Made by a program: the position numbers and the translations under genes | The notes under the pieces: model-generated | What the model was told of the DNA's origin: nothing | Seen by the model: the letters and a program-made list of their open reading frames with translations, nothing else | Database searches by the model: none | In this document: positions 35,250 to 42,859 of the stretch, one piece after another | How positions within the stretch are numbered: the stretch's first letter is position 1 | Layout: each line of letters begins with the position of its first letter | NCBI RefSeq assembly: GCF_018224885.1 | Contig: NZ_JAGTXB010000013.1 | Location: 124,001-188,000, forward strand | DNA from: Chitinophaga hostae | Lineage (GTDB): Bacteria; Bacteroidota; Bacteroidia; Chitinophagales; Chitinophagaceae | Length of the DNA: 64,000 nucleotides | Reading direction: 5' to 3'

Positions 35250-36437
35250 ATGAAGAAAGAAGAAGAGATGACGACCACTGCGCCCGATGGCATGACCAGG
35301 TTTCTATGGTGGCTTTCTGCGGCAGATGCAGATATATTAAAAGATTGCAAAACAGAAAAAGAACGTTACCGTATTATTGGTATATCCGTACTCGTTACCT
35401 GGATGTTTGCCACGCTGGCATGGGGATATTTCTTCTCCACTATTGTTAACGATGATATGGTGGTAGCCGGTCTGGCATTGTTTTTCGGCTTTGCTATTTT
35501 ATCGGTCGACCGTACCCTTATTGCCGCCATGTCGCGCGGCAATGGCGGCATAAAGGTAATGCCGGTTATTTTTCGTTTAGTCCTGGCCGTTACCATAGGA
35601 TTGTTTATTTCGCAGCCGGTGGTATTAATGTTATTTAAGAAAGACATTGATGCACAACTGGAGCTGAGTAAACAAACCAAGCTCGATGCCTACCGTGAAC
35701 AACTGGTGAAGCTCAATGCAGCTCAGAAAGCTGCCCTGCAGCAGTCCATGGATGAGGGCAAGTTGTTGTTGTCGCGGAAAGAAGCAGAACTGAAAGTGTA
35801 TAAAGACAACTACATCAAAGAAACAGATGGTACGGGAGGCTCGGGCAGAATAGGGGAGTCGGCCATTGCCAAAGTGAAAAAGTTGGCCTGGTTGAAATCG
35901 GAAGAAGAGCTGCAGGCTATGCAGCGAACCTGGGAGCCGCAGCAGCAACAGCTGCAGGCACAGATGGCCAAAATGCATAGTGTGGATAGTTTGAAAGAAA
36001 CCGTTTATCTCAGTACACTCACCAACGGTTTCCTGGCGCAGGTGGAAGCATTACACGAATTAACAGAAACCCATCCGCCGGTAAAGCAACGTTACCGGCT
36101 TATTGTTTTTATTATTACCCTCATAGAAGTAATGCCGTTGCTCAGTAAAATCCTGATGCCAAAAGGAGAATACGAAGAAAAACTGGCTGCAGCCACCGCC
36201 CAGGGCGTAGCGTCCGCACAACTGGAAACCGATGCCGGTAAGGCATTGCAGGAGCACTATCAGGCTGCTGCACTCCAGGCTGATAAGGAAACAGTGGATC
36301 ATCTCTTTGCCGCTACCGGCGACATCCGCAAAGAGCAGGCGGATGCCCTGGTAAAAGAATGGCGTAACCGCGAACATAGCCAGTACCAGCATCTCTGGCA
36401 ACAGGCAAAAAAATTGTTACTGGGTAAAATTATGTAA
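35250..36437 (+). CDS. DUF4407 membrane protein
   Basis: A 395-residue inner-membrane protein. The N-terminal FLWWLSAADADILKDCKTEK is the family hallmark. Four membrane segments are visible: near ISVLVTWMFATLAWGYFF, MVVAGLALFFGFAILSV, LVLAVTIGLFISQPVVLMLF, and late, RLIVFIITLIEVMPLLS. A long charged coiled-coil of about 150 residues lies between segments 3 and 4. The function is unknown. The ATG at 35250 is preferred; an earlier frame start at 35214 would overlap the kinase gene. Position inside a kinase-regulator operon suggests it senses or transmits an envelope signal to the kinase, which is inference. Confidence 0.88.
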   Translation: MKKEEEMTTTAPDGMTRFLWWLSAADADILKDCKTEKERYRIIGISVLVTWMFATLAWGYFFSTIVNDDMVVAGLALFFGFAILSVDRTLIAAMSRGNGGIKVMPVIFRLVLAVTIGLFISQPVVLMLFKKDIDAQLELSKQTKLDAYREQLVKLNAAQKAALQQSMDEGKLLLSRKEAELKVYKDNYIKETDGTGGSGRIGESAIAKVKKLAWLKSEEELQAMQRTWEPQQQQLQAQMAKMHSVDSLKETVYLSTLTNGFLAQVEALHELTETHPPVKQRYRLIVFIITLIEVMPLLSKILMPKGEYEEKLAAATAQGVASAQLETDAGKALQEHYQAAALQADKETVDHLFAATGDIRKEQADALVKEWRNREHSQYQHLWQQAKKLLLGKIM

Positions 36438-36470
36438 ATCCCTATCTTGCTTACAGGTAAAAATAGCCAT

Positions 36471-37172
36471 ATGAAGCTGACTGCTATTGCAATAGATGAC
36501 GAACCGGTGGCGCTGGCTGTTATAAAAAATCACGCCGCCATGGTACCCTTTCTGGAAATGAAAGGCTTTTTCACCAACGCATTCGATGCCATCGATTTTT
36601 TAAGCAAAGAAAAAGTAGACCTCCTTTTCCTGGATATCAAAATGCCCGATATCTCCGGGCTGGATTTTTTGTCCAGTCTCCCTTACCCGCCCATGACGGT
36701 TTTTACCACCGCCTATTCAGAACATGCCGTGAAAAGTTTTGAACTGGATGCTATTGACTACCTGCTGAAACCCTTTTCACTCATCCGTTTTATGAAGGCG
36801 TGTAATAAAGCCAATAACCTGTTACAGCTGAAGCAGAACGGTACGCCGGTCAGCAAAGAACAACCGGACTACATTTTTGTAAAAAGCGGGTATGAACAAT
36901 TTCGTATTGTGCTGGAAGACATCCTTTACCTGGAAAGCGCGGGCAATTATGTGAACTTCATTCTCACCGACCGCAAACTCATTTCCCGCCTGTCTATGCA
37001 GGAGGTGGTAGATCTGCTTCCTATTGCGTTATTCACCCGGGTACACCGTTCCTACATCGTTGCCAATAACAAAATAGAACGTGCAGACCGGAACGCCCTC
37101 TACATCAAGAATATTCCCATTCCTATTGGCGCGGCGTATGCGCCCGCGATTGAGCGTATCCTTAATTTATAA
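36471..37172 (+). CDS. LytTR-family response regulator
   Basis: A 233-residue regulator. The receiver domain shows AIDDEP at the start, the phospho-acceptor D55 in LFLDIKMPDISG, the TTAYSEHAVKSF segment and LLKPF with the conserved Lys. The C-terminal LytTR DNA-binding domain follows (IFVKSGYEQFRIVLEDILYL, then RVHRSYIVANNKI). The ATG at 36471 is preferred to a TTG at 36447. Phosphorylation by the LytS-like kinase encoded upstream would activate binding to promoter repeats. Targets are not apparent. Confidence 0.95.
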   Translation: MKLTAIAIDDEPVALAVIKNHAAMVPFLEMKGFFTNAFDAIDFLSKEKVDLLFLDIKMPDISGLDFLSSLPYPPMTVFTTAYSEHAVKSFELDAIDYLLKPFSLIRFMKACNKANNLLQLKQNGTPVSKEQPDYIFVKSGYEQFRIVLEDILYLESAGNYVNFILTDRKLISRLSMQEVVDLLPIALFTRVHRSYIVANNKIERADRNALYIKNIPIPIGAAYAPAIERILNL

Positions 37173-37178
37173 CAGGTA

Positions 37179-37397
37179 GTTTCTTTGCTTGGGATTTTTT
37201 TTGCTCAGGATTAGACTGATTTTGAAGATTTAGAGGATTTTTTTACTTTTTTGATTTTTAAAAGATTTTATGAGATATAAACAAAATCCGCCTCCGTCTT
37301 CCAAAATCTTTAAAATCAAATTATAATCACAAAAAAAATCCTCTAAATCTTCAAAATCAGTCTAATCTTGGGCAAAAAAAATCCCGGGCAAAGAAAC
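37179..37397. repeat. About 219-bp intergenic long inverted repeat (element A)
   Basis: Outer arms 37179-37244 and 37331-37397 pair over about 66 bp with roughly four mismatches. The inner part (about 37245-37330) pairs further with small indels, so the whole element could fold into one long hairpin. Its AGACTGATTTTGAAGATTTA core matches element B at 39666-39867. It fills the gap between the LytTR regulator and the TetR gene, starting 7 nt after the former's stop. Confidence 0.85.
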
Positions 37398-37419
37398 TCC
37401 CATAAGTTTTTTTGTCAAA

Positions 37420-37445
37420 TTGGACCAATTGGTCTAATTTGGACC
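37420..37445. promoter_or_regulatory. TetR operator in front of its own gene
   Basis: The palindrome TTGGACC-AATT-GGTCTAA (37420-37437) is followed by a third half-site TTGGACC at 37439-37445, ending 4 nt before the tetR start codon. ACCAATTGGTCTA (37424-37436) recurs with one change in front of the next gene. Confidence 0.75.
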
Positions 37446-37449
37446 AACA

Positions 37450-38040
37450 ATGGGGAAAGCGGAAAAAACACGACAGTTCATCATAGAAAAGGCGGCGCCT
37501 ATTTTCAACAGGAAGGGGGTGGCCGGTACTTCTATCAGTGATATCCTGAAAGCCACGCGGCTGGCTAAGGGCGGCGTGTATGGCAATTTTTCCTCCAAAG
37601 AAGAAATTGTGATGGAAGTGTTTGACTATATCGCCGGCGAAGAGAAGTTACAGTTAAGAAAGGTGACTGCTACTGCCAACACTTCGGCGGGCAAGTTCGA
37701 AGCCCTCTTTGAATATTACAGCACTTTCCCAAAAAATCAACGGGTAGCCGGTGGCTGTCCCATGCTTAATTTCGGGGTAGAAGCCGACGATACTAACCCC
37801 GGGCTGAAAAAGAAAGTGAGCGAATTGGTGCTGTATTATGAATCCCGCATCGCCAAAATGGTACAGTATGGGAAAGATAACGGCGAGTTTAAACCCGAAT
37901 GGGATGAAAAAAAATTTGCCGTGAAAATGTTTACCATGCTGGAAGGAGCCATCCTGGTAAGTAGTGTGCTGGGACATAATAAACAGATGCTCGTGGTATT
38001 GGACGCTTTAAGAGAAGAAATGAAACATCACTCGCTGTGA
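37450..38040 (+). CDS. TetR-family transcriptional repressor
   Basis: A 196-residue regulator. The N-terminal helix-turn-helix is GTSISDILKATRLAKGGVYG with NFSSKEEIVMEVF (residues 25-57), followed by an all-helical ligand domain of about 130 residues. It resembles the AcrR/YcdC-like branch with a TetR_C-type tail. It is autoregulated by the palindrome that touches its start, and a second copy precedes the hydrolase gene 38 nt downstream, which it should also control. The inducer is unknown. Confidence 0.94.
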   Translation: MGKAEKTRQFIIEKAAPIFNRKGVAGTSISDILKATRLAKGGVYGNFSSKEEIVMEVFDYIAGEEKLQLRKVTATANTSAGKFEALFEYYSTFPKNQRVAGGCPMLNFGVEADDTNPGLKKKVSELVLYYESRIAKMVQYGKDNGEFKPEWDEKKFAVKMFTMLEGAILVSSVLGHNKQMLVVLDALREEMKHHSL

Positions 38041-38060
38041 TTTTTTTATTGCTAAAAAAT

Positions 38061-38076
38061 AAACCAATCGGTCTAA
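38061..38076. promoter_or_regulatory. Second TetR operator copy, before the alpha/beta hydrolase
   Basis: ACCAATCGGTCTA at 38063-38075 differs at one base from the tetR operator at 37424-37436. It ends 3 nt before the hydrolase ATG, where a bound repressor would block initiation or translation coupling. Confidence 0.7.
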
Positions 38077-38078
38077 AA

Positions 38079-38951
38079 ATGCAACACCAGGTTTTACCAT
38101 TGTCGCTGCGTATGGCAGGTGCGGTATTATCCGCCATGAGCCGCCCGTTTCCGGGAGCTACCGCCAGGTTATTTTACCGCCTGTACTGTACGCCGCCAGG
38201 GCTCAAACTGCGGCCAACGCACGAGCAGCTGCGCGATCAGGCAGTGCTGCAATCGCTGGAGGTAAGCAGCTATCCTTTTGATAACAGGCCTTTAAAAGTT
38301 ACCACCTATCGCTGGGGCGCCGTCGGTCCCAAAGTATTATTGCTGCACGGCTGGGGTGGTAGTCCTTTCCATTTCAAACAGCTCATCGCCACCTTGTTGG
38401 AAAATGGCTACCAGGTAATCGCTTACGATGCGCCCGCCCACGGGTTATCTGATGGCAAACGCACCAACCTGGTGCAATGGATGCATGTACTGGAACAGGT
38501 AATTCAACAAGAGGGAGAGTTACATGCCATTGTCGGACACTCCTTCGGTGCACTCAGCGCCGCACTGACGCTGTCGCGCAAGGAAGTAACCGTACCCAAA
38601 CTGGTACTGCTGGGCGCCGCCTTAAGCGCCCCTGTATTCTTCGATGAAACCCTGCGTCTCTTCCGCATCCATCCTACCGTGATGCCTAAAGTACACGCAC
38701 TGATCCGTCAACGGCTGCGGGAAGACCTCACCGAAATGGACATGCATCGCTACATCAACGGCATCAAAGCCAATAATATATGGATCGCCTACGATACCAC
38801 CGATACACTGGCCAAATCCACAGAAATAGATGAATACCTGCAGTTGTACCCGTCCATACAATCGCTCCGCATCACGGGCGACGGCCATTTCAGGATCATG
38901 CGCGATGCGGCTGTACTGACAGGTATGGTTCGCTTCCTGTCTGCCTCCTGA
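38079..38951 (+). CDS. Alpha/beta hydrolase
   Basis: A 290-residue hydrolase without a clear signal peptide. It has the oxyanion-hole motif LLLHGWGGSPFHF, the strand VIAYDAPAHGLSDG, the nucleophile elbow VGHSFGALSAA (Ser), and a C-terminal DGHFRI carrying the likely catalytic His. Reactions range from ester to thioester hydrolysis and the substrate cannot be read. The ATG at 38079 is preferred to a GTG at 38037 that overlaps tetR. The TetR operator just upstream indicates control by the neighbouring repressor. Confidence 0.9.
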   Translation: MQHQVLPLSLRMAGAVLSAMSRPFPGATARLFYRLYCTPPGLKLRPTHEQLRDQAVLQSLEVSSYPFDNRPLKVTTYRWGAVGPKVLLLHGWGGSPFHFKQLIATLLENGYQVIAYDAPAHGLSDGKRTNLVQWMHVLEQVIQQEGELHAIVGHSFGALSAALTLSRKEVTVPKLVLLGAALSAPVFFDETLRLFRIHPTVMPKVHALIRQRLREDLTEMDMHRYINGIKANNIWIAYDTTDTLAKSTEIDEYLQLYPSIQSLRITGDGHFRIMRDAAVLTGMVRFLSAS

Positions 38952-39029
38952 CATAAAATAAAAGTGCATACGTACCAAATCCGGGTTGTTTGCCTTATCT
39001 TGTGGGCTTCCCGTTAATTCGCTGGTGAT

Positions 39030-39620
39030 ATGCATGGTATGACAGACAAAGAACTGGTTGTCCTGGTGCATTCGCAACCCTTGGAGGCGTTCCGGCTCAT
39101 ATACCAGAGGTATTGGGATCCGCTTTTTAATATCGCCTTTAAGAGACTGCAGGATGCCGAGGAAGCCCGTGATATGGTACAGGAAGTGTTTGTAACCGTG
39201 TGGGATCAGCGTGCACTGCTACAGCCGCGGGAATCACTGTTGCCCTACCTGCAGGTAATACTGCGTAACCGCATCTTTAATTTGTATGCCCGCAACGAAG
39301 TAAAGCTCCGCTACATCGTAGAAGCGCAATGGCAGGCTACTTTCACCCACAATAATGCTCCCCAGCAACTGACCCTCAAAGAGCTGCAGCATATTGTCGA
39401 CGATGCCATTGCCCAGTTGCCCCCACGCATGCAGGAAATATTTCTGCTCAACCGGGAAGAACAACTGTCACCAGCCGAAATCGCCGAACACCTGTCCCTC
39501 TCCGTTCAAACCGTAAAAAACCAATTACACAGGGCCACTGAAAAAATGCGAGAACATCTCCGTGGCAAAGTAGATCCAACGCTGCTTGTTATCGTCATTT
39601 CCATACTCACCGGGAAGTAG
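39030..39620 (+). CDS. ECF RNA polymerase sigma factor
   Basis: A 196-residue ECF sigma factor. Region 2 is EAFRLIYQRYWDPLFNIAFK and EARDMVQEVFVTVWDQR. Region 4 is IAQLPPRMQEIFLLNREEQL with the helix-turn-helix EIAEHLSLSVQTVKNQLHRA. The ATG at 39039 is an alternative start. Unlike the copy at 24633 it is not next to FecR: the nearest FecR gene is 8 kb downstream at 47712, after a protease-SusC-SusD operon. The two may still be partners separated by insertion of that operon. Confidence 0.93.
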   Translation: MHGMTDKELVVLVHSQPLEAFRLIYQRYWDPLFNIAFKRLQDAEEARDMVQEVFVTVWDQRALLQPRESLLPYLQVILRNRIFNLYARNEVKLRYIVEAQWQATFTHNNAPQQLTLKELQHIVDDAIAQLPPRMQEIFLLNREEQLSPAEIAEHLSLSVQTVKNQLHRATEKMREHLRGKVDPTLLVIVISILTGK

Positions 39621-39630
39621 CGAACCAGCT

Positions 39631-39657
39631 GTTAGCTATTAGCTTTTAGCTTTTAGG
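39631..39657. repeat. Short intergenic repeat with tandem heptamer TAGCTTT
   Basis: The sequence following the sigma gene has TAGCTTT twice in tandem (from about 39640). A near-identical stretch of about 27 bp occurs inverted at 56800-56826. Confidence 0.65.
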
Positions 39658-39665
39658 CAAATGCA

Positions 39666-39867
39666 GCGGACTTTTTCTTGCCCAGGATTAACTGTGATTA
39701 TGATGATTACAGGATTTTTCCTTTGATGATTTAAAAAGATTAGCGAAGACAGTAGCGAGTATCCGCTTTTGTCTTCGCTAATCTTTTTAAATCAAAAATA
39801 AAATCTATAAAAATAAAATCCTGTAAATCATCAAAATCAGTTTAATCCTGGTAAAGACAAAATCCGC
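39666..39867. repeat. About 202-bp nested long inverted repeat (element B)
   Basis: A perfect 23-bp inner stem (39728-39750 with 39771-39793, 20-nt loop) sits inside imperfect outer arms (about 39666-39720 with 39815-39867). The outer arm on the minus strand, with AACTGATTTTGATGATTTA, matches the core of element A. The two belong to one repeat family. Both lie between genes and neither encodes a protein. Confidence 0.85.
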
Positions 39868-39929
39868 TCATCAGGATAATCATAATAATCACACTAATCA
39901 AAGTCCTTTTTTCTATAAATACTTTTCAA

Positions 39930-39937
39930 TAGCTTTG
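39930..39937 (+). promoter_or_regulatory. Candidate -7 promoter element for the protease-SusCD operon
   Basis: TAGCTTTG fits the Bacteroidota consensus TAnnTTTG, followed by GCACCC. The matching -33 box is weak. If used, it gives a leader of about 275 nt before the protease gene. Confidence 0.45.
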
Positions 39938-40062
39938 CACCCTCGTGGTTAAGAAAATGTTAAACGCGCGACAACAAAATGCTTGTGAAGATTTTACCTG
40001 TGTCTGTATTTATTTAAAAAAACTACACAAACTCTTTGTAGCAACTTATCATCATCCTTTGT

Positions 40063-40133
40063 AGCCCGGCCCTTGCTGGGCTTAACTATTGGGGTTGTAC
40101 CCCACAGGCATTTCTATGCGGTTACCTCCCGCA
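40063..40133 (+). promoter_or_regulatory. Structured 5' leader with three hairpins before the protease gene
   Basis: Three stems follow each other: 40063-40070 with 40075-40082 (8 bp, one G-U), 40090-40094 with 40100-40104 (5 bp), and 40117-40121 with 40129-40133 (5 bp). They lie in the long leader of the operon starting at 40219. They fit no riboswitch class I can name. Confidence 0.4.
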
Positions 40134-40218
40134 AAAGATGGCAGTTATCACCAGCAGTGGTCAGGATACACCGTTGCCCTGTATATAATATTGTATACAT
40201 CACAATAATACTCCAACT

Positions 40219-42843
40219 ATGCACGCAAGTTACAGGAAACTGTTATGGCTACTCCCATGCCTGGCCCTTTCGGCACAATGTCTTTTAACCCTTGATGCTT
40301 CGGCGCAAAAGAAAAAAGGCGGCTGGCTGTTCGGAAAAAAAACACCCGCGGCAGCAGTAGATACTGCCGCTAAAAAGAAACCCGATACCAAAGGACTTAA
40401 ACCTTATAAAGAGGTGATTACCGCTGATGCGGTTTCTGCTAACGGCCTGTTTAAAGTACATCGCGTAAAAACGGAATACTATTTTGAAATCCCCCTGAAA
40501 CTGCTGGGCCGCCAGCTCCTGGTGGTCAACAAACTCTCCAAAGTACCGGAACCGCTCAACGATGCCGGTGTGAATAAAGGAATGAACTACGCTAATATGG
40601 TCATTTCCTTTGAGCGCGATACCACGCTCAATAAAATCTTCCTCCGCAAACAAAATCCTTTCCTGGAAGTACCTGCCAACAACGCCATCGCCCAATCTGT
40701 CGCGGATAATTTCATCCCTTCTGTGATCGACTATTTTAAAATAGAAACCTATAATGCAGATACAACAGCGTTTGTAATCAACGTATCCAAAATTTTTGAT
40801 GGCTCCAATAATAGTATCAACAACGTATTTGATGCACTCGGAATGGGCAGCTCTCCTATCAAGGACCTTTCCCGTATCCGCGCCATCAAATCTTTTGAAG
40901 ATAATATTGTCGCTAAATCCGAACTCACCGCAAAAATCACCGGCGTGGAAGTGTCTATTGAAACCACTACCAACATGGTACTGCTAAGTGAACATCCGAT
41001 GACGCCCCGCTTCGCCGACAGGAGAGTAGGCCTCTTCACCACACCACGCTGGTATTTCAGTGATGAACAGCATAAGCTGGAGCAAAGAGACCTGATCACC
41101 CGCTGGCGTCTTGAACCCAAACCGGAAGATATGCAGCGCTACCGCAATGGGGAACTGGTGGAACCGCAAAAGCCCATCGTTTATTATATAGATGCCAGTA
41201 CACCGGCAAAATGGCGCCCTTATATCAAGGCAGGGATTGAAGACTGGCAGAAAGCCTTTGAAGCTGCCGGCTTCAAAAATGCCATTATTGCGAAAGATGC
41301 TCCCGTCAACGATGCCGATTTTGATGCAGACGATGCCCGCTACTCTGTGGTAACCTATGCTGCTTCTGCCAAAGCCAATGCCATGGGCCCCTCTGTAACA
41401 GATCCCCGCTCCGGTGAAATACTGGAAGCAGACATCATCTGGTGGCACAATGTTATGAGCACCCTGCATTCCTGGGTACGCATCCAAACCGGCGCCATTG
41501 ATCCGCGCGCCCGCACCAACCATTTCAGCGATTCCCTGATGGGACACGCTATCCGCTTTGTTTCCAGTCATGAAGTAGGTCATACCCTCGGACTGCAACA
41601 TAACATGGGCAGCTCCTTTGCTTTTGATGTCGACTCGCTGCGCTCCCCGGCATTTACTGCGCGCATGGGAGGAACCGCACCATCCATCATGGACTATGCC
41701 CGCTTTAACTATGTAGCACAACCCGGCGACAATGTCACACAGATCACTCCGGCTATCGGCGTATACGACAAATTCGCCATCGGCTGGGCCTATCGCTATA
41801 CCGGCGCTAAAACACCGCACGAAGAGCTGCCTGCGCTGAACCAACAGCTACGCGCACACGAAAATGACCGCCTGTACGCTTTCGGCGAACAACAGGATAT
41901 ACGCGATGCCATTGATCCCCGTTCCCAGATAGAAGACCTCGGCAACGATGCGGTAAAAGCCAGCAGGTACGGACTGCTGAACCTGAAACGCATTGTTCCG
42001 CAGATTCTCAGCTGGACCCGCGAAGAAGGTGATAACTACGACGAAGCTGGTAAAATGCTGAACAGCGCCATCGGCCAGTGGAATCAATACGCTTATCACG
42101 TACTGGCCAATGTGGGTGGTATCTACATAACGCCTACGGTATATGGTCAGCAACAAAATACCTACCAGCACGTGGAAAAGAAAAAACAACAGGATGCTGT
42201 GCATTACCTGGTGGCAGAAGTCTTTAACACCCCGGCCTGGTTATTCAGAAATGATATTTACACCAAAAGCTATCCTATCAAGGAAAGCCCCATTGGCAAT
42301 ATCGAATACGGTGCGTTAGTATATGCGAAAAGCCTGCAGTCATACCTGTATTACGACCTCCTCCGCGATGAACGCCTGTCCCGGATGCTGGAAAATGAAG
42401 CGGCCAACGGTAAAACAGCATACACCGTTTCAGACCTCATGACCGATATGCACAATGGCATTTTTGCAAAAACATTGCGGGGGCAGGCACTGGATATCTA
42501 TGAGCGCAACAGTCAGAAAGGCTTTGTGGATGCACTGATTGTAAGCATCGACAAATCAGTGGTACGTACCGAAGTGAAGAAATTACAACCGGAACAACAG
42601 CCGGCAGCGATGGAAAATTTCTGCACGTTTGCTTCCCAGCCACCATTGCAGGAAGATCGCGCTTCCCGTAATATGATGTACTTCGCCGTAAATCGTGTAT
42701 CCGATGCCGTAAGCGCCAAACGCGGTGAACTGAGCCGGTTGCTGCAACTGCTTCACAGCAAAAAGAATAATGCCGACCGTGCTACCGCAGATCATTACAA
42801 TGATCTTATTATCCGTATCAACCAGGCTTTAAATAACAAATAA
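40219..42843 (+). CDS. Secreted zinc metalloprotease, metzincin-like, DUF5117/DUF5118 family
   Basis: An 874-residue exported protease with a signal peptide ending near DASAQ (about residue 30). An N-terminal DUF5118/DUF5117-type region is followed by the catalytic domain. The zinc site HEVGHTLGLQH (H451, E452, H455, H461) is the extended HExxHxxGxxH form of metzincins. SIMDYARF about 35 residues later fits the Met-turn. The gene is 16 nt upstream of a SusC gene and then SusD, so it probably feeds peptides or protein fragments to that transporter. A long structured leader precedes it. Confidence 0.92.
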   Translation: MHASYRKLLWLLPCLALSAQCLLTLDASAQKKKGGWLFGKKTPAAAVDTAAKKKPDTKGLKPYKEVITADAVSANGLFKVHRVKTEYYFEIPLKLLGRQLLVVNKLSKVPEPLNDAGVNKGMNYANMVISFERDTTLNKIFLRKQNPFLEVPANNAIAQSVADNFIPSVIDYFKIETYNADTTAFVINVSKIFDGSNNSINNVFDALGMGSSPIKDLSRIRAIKSFEDNIVAKSELTAKITGVEVSIETTTNMVLLSEHPMTPRFADRRVGLFTTPRWYFSDEQHKLEQRDLITRWRLEPKPEDMQRYRNGELVEPQKPIVYYIDASTPAKWRPYIKAGIEDWQKAFEAAGFKNAIIAKDAPVNDADFDADDARYSVVTYAASAKANAMGPSVTDPRSGEILEADIIWWHNVMSTLHSWVRIQTGAIDPRARTNHFSDSLMGHAIRFVSSHEVGHTLGLQHNMGSSFAFDVDSLRSPAFTARMGGTAPSIMDYARFNYVAQPGDNVTQITPAIGVYDKFAIGWAYRYTGAKTPHEELPALNQQLRAHENDRLYAFGEQQDIRDAIDPRSQIEDLGNDAVKASRYGLLNLKRIVPQILSWTREEGDNYDEAGKMLNSAIGQWNQYAYHVLANVGGIYITPTVYGQQQNTYQHVEKKKQQDAVHYLVAEVFNTPAWLFRNDIYTKSYPIKESPIGNIEYGALVYAKSLQSYLYYDLLRDERLSRMLENEAANGKTAYTVSDLMTDMHNGIFAKTLRGQALDIYERNSQKGFVDALIVSIDKSVVRTEVKKLQPEQQPAAMENFCTFASQPPLQEDRASRNMMYFAVNRVSDAVSAKRGELSRLLQLLHSKKNNADRATADHYNDLIIRINQALNNK

Positions 42844-42859
42844 TCTATCATCTGTTTAC

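Noticed and set aside
37179-37397. CRISPR-like or phage attachment interpretation of element A
   Set aside because: It is one long inverted repeat, not evenly spaced direct repeats, and there are no cas genes, integrase or tRNA next to it.
40073-40288. 71-codon frame in the leader of the protease gene
   Set aside because: It overlaps the protease signal peptide in another frame and has the composition of untranslated DNA; the hairpins there fit a leader better.
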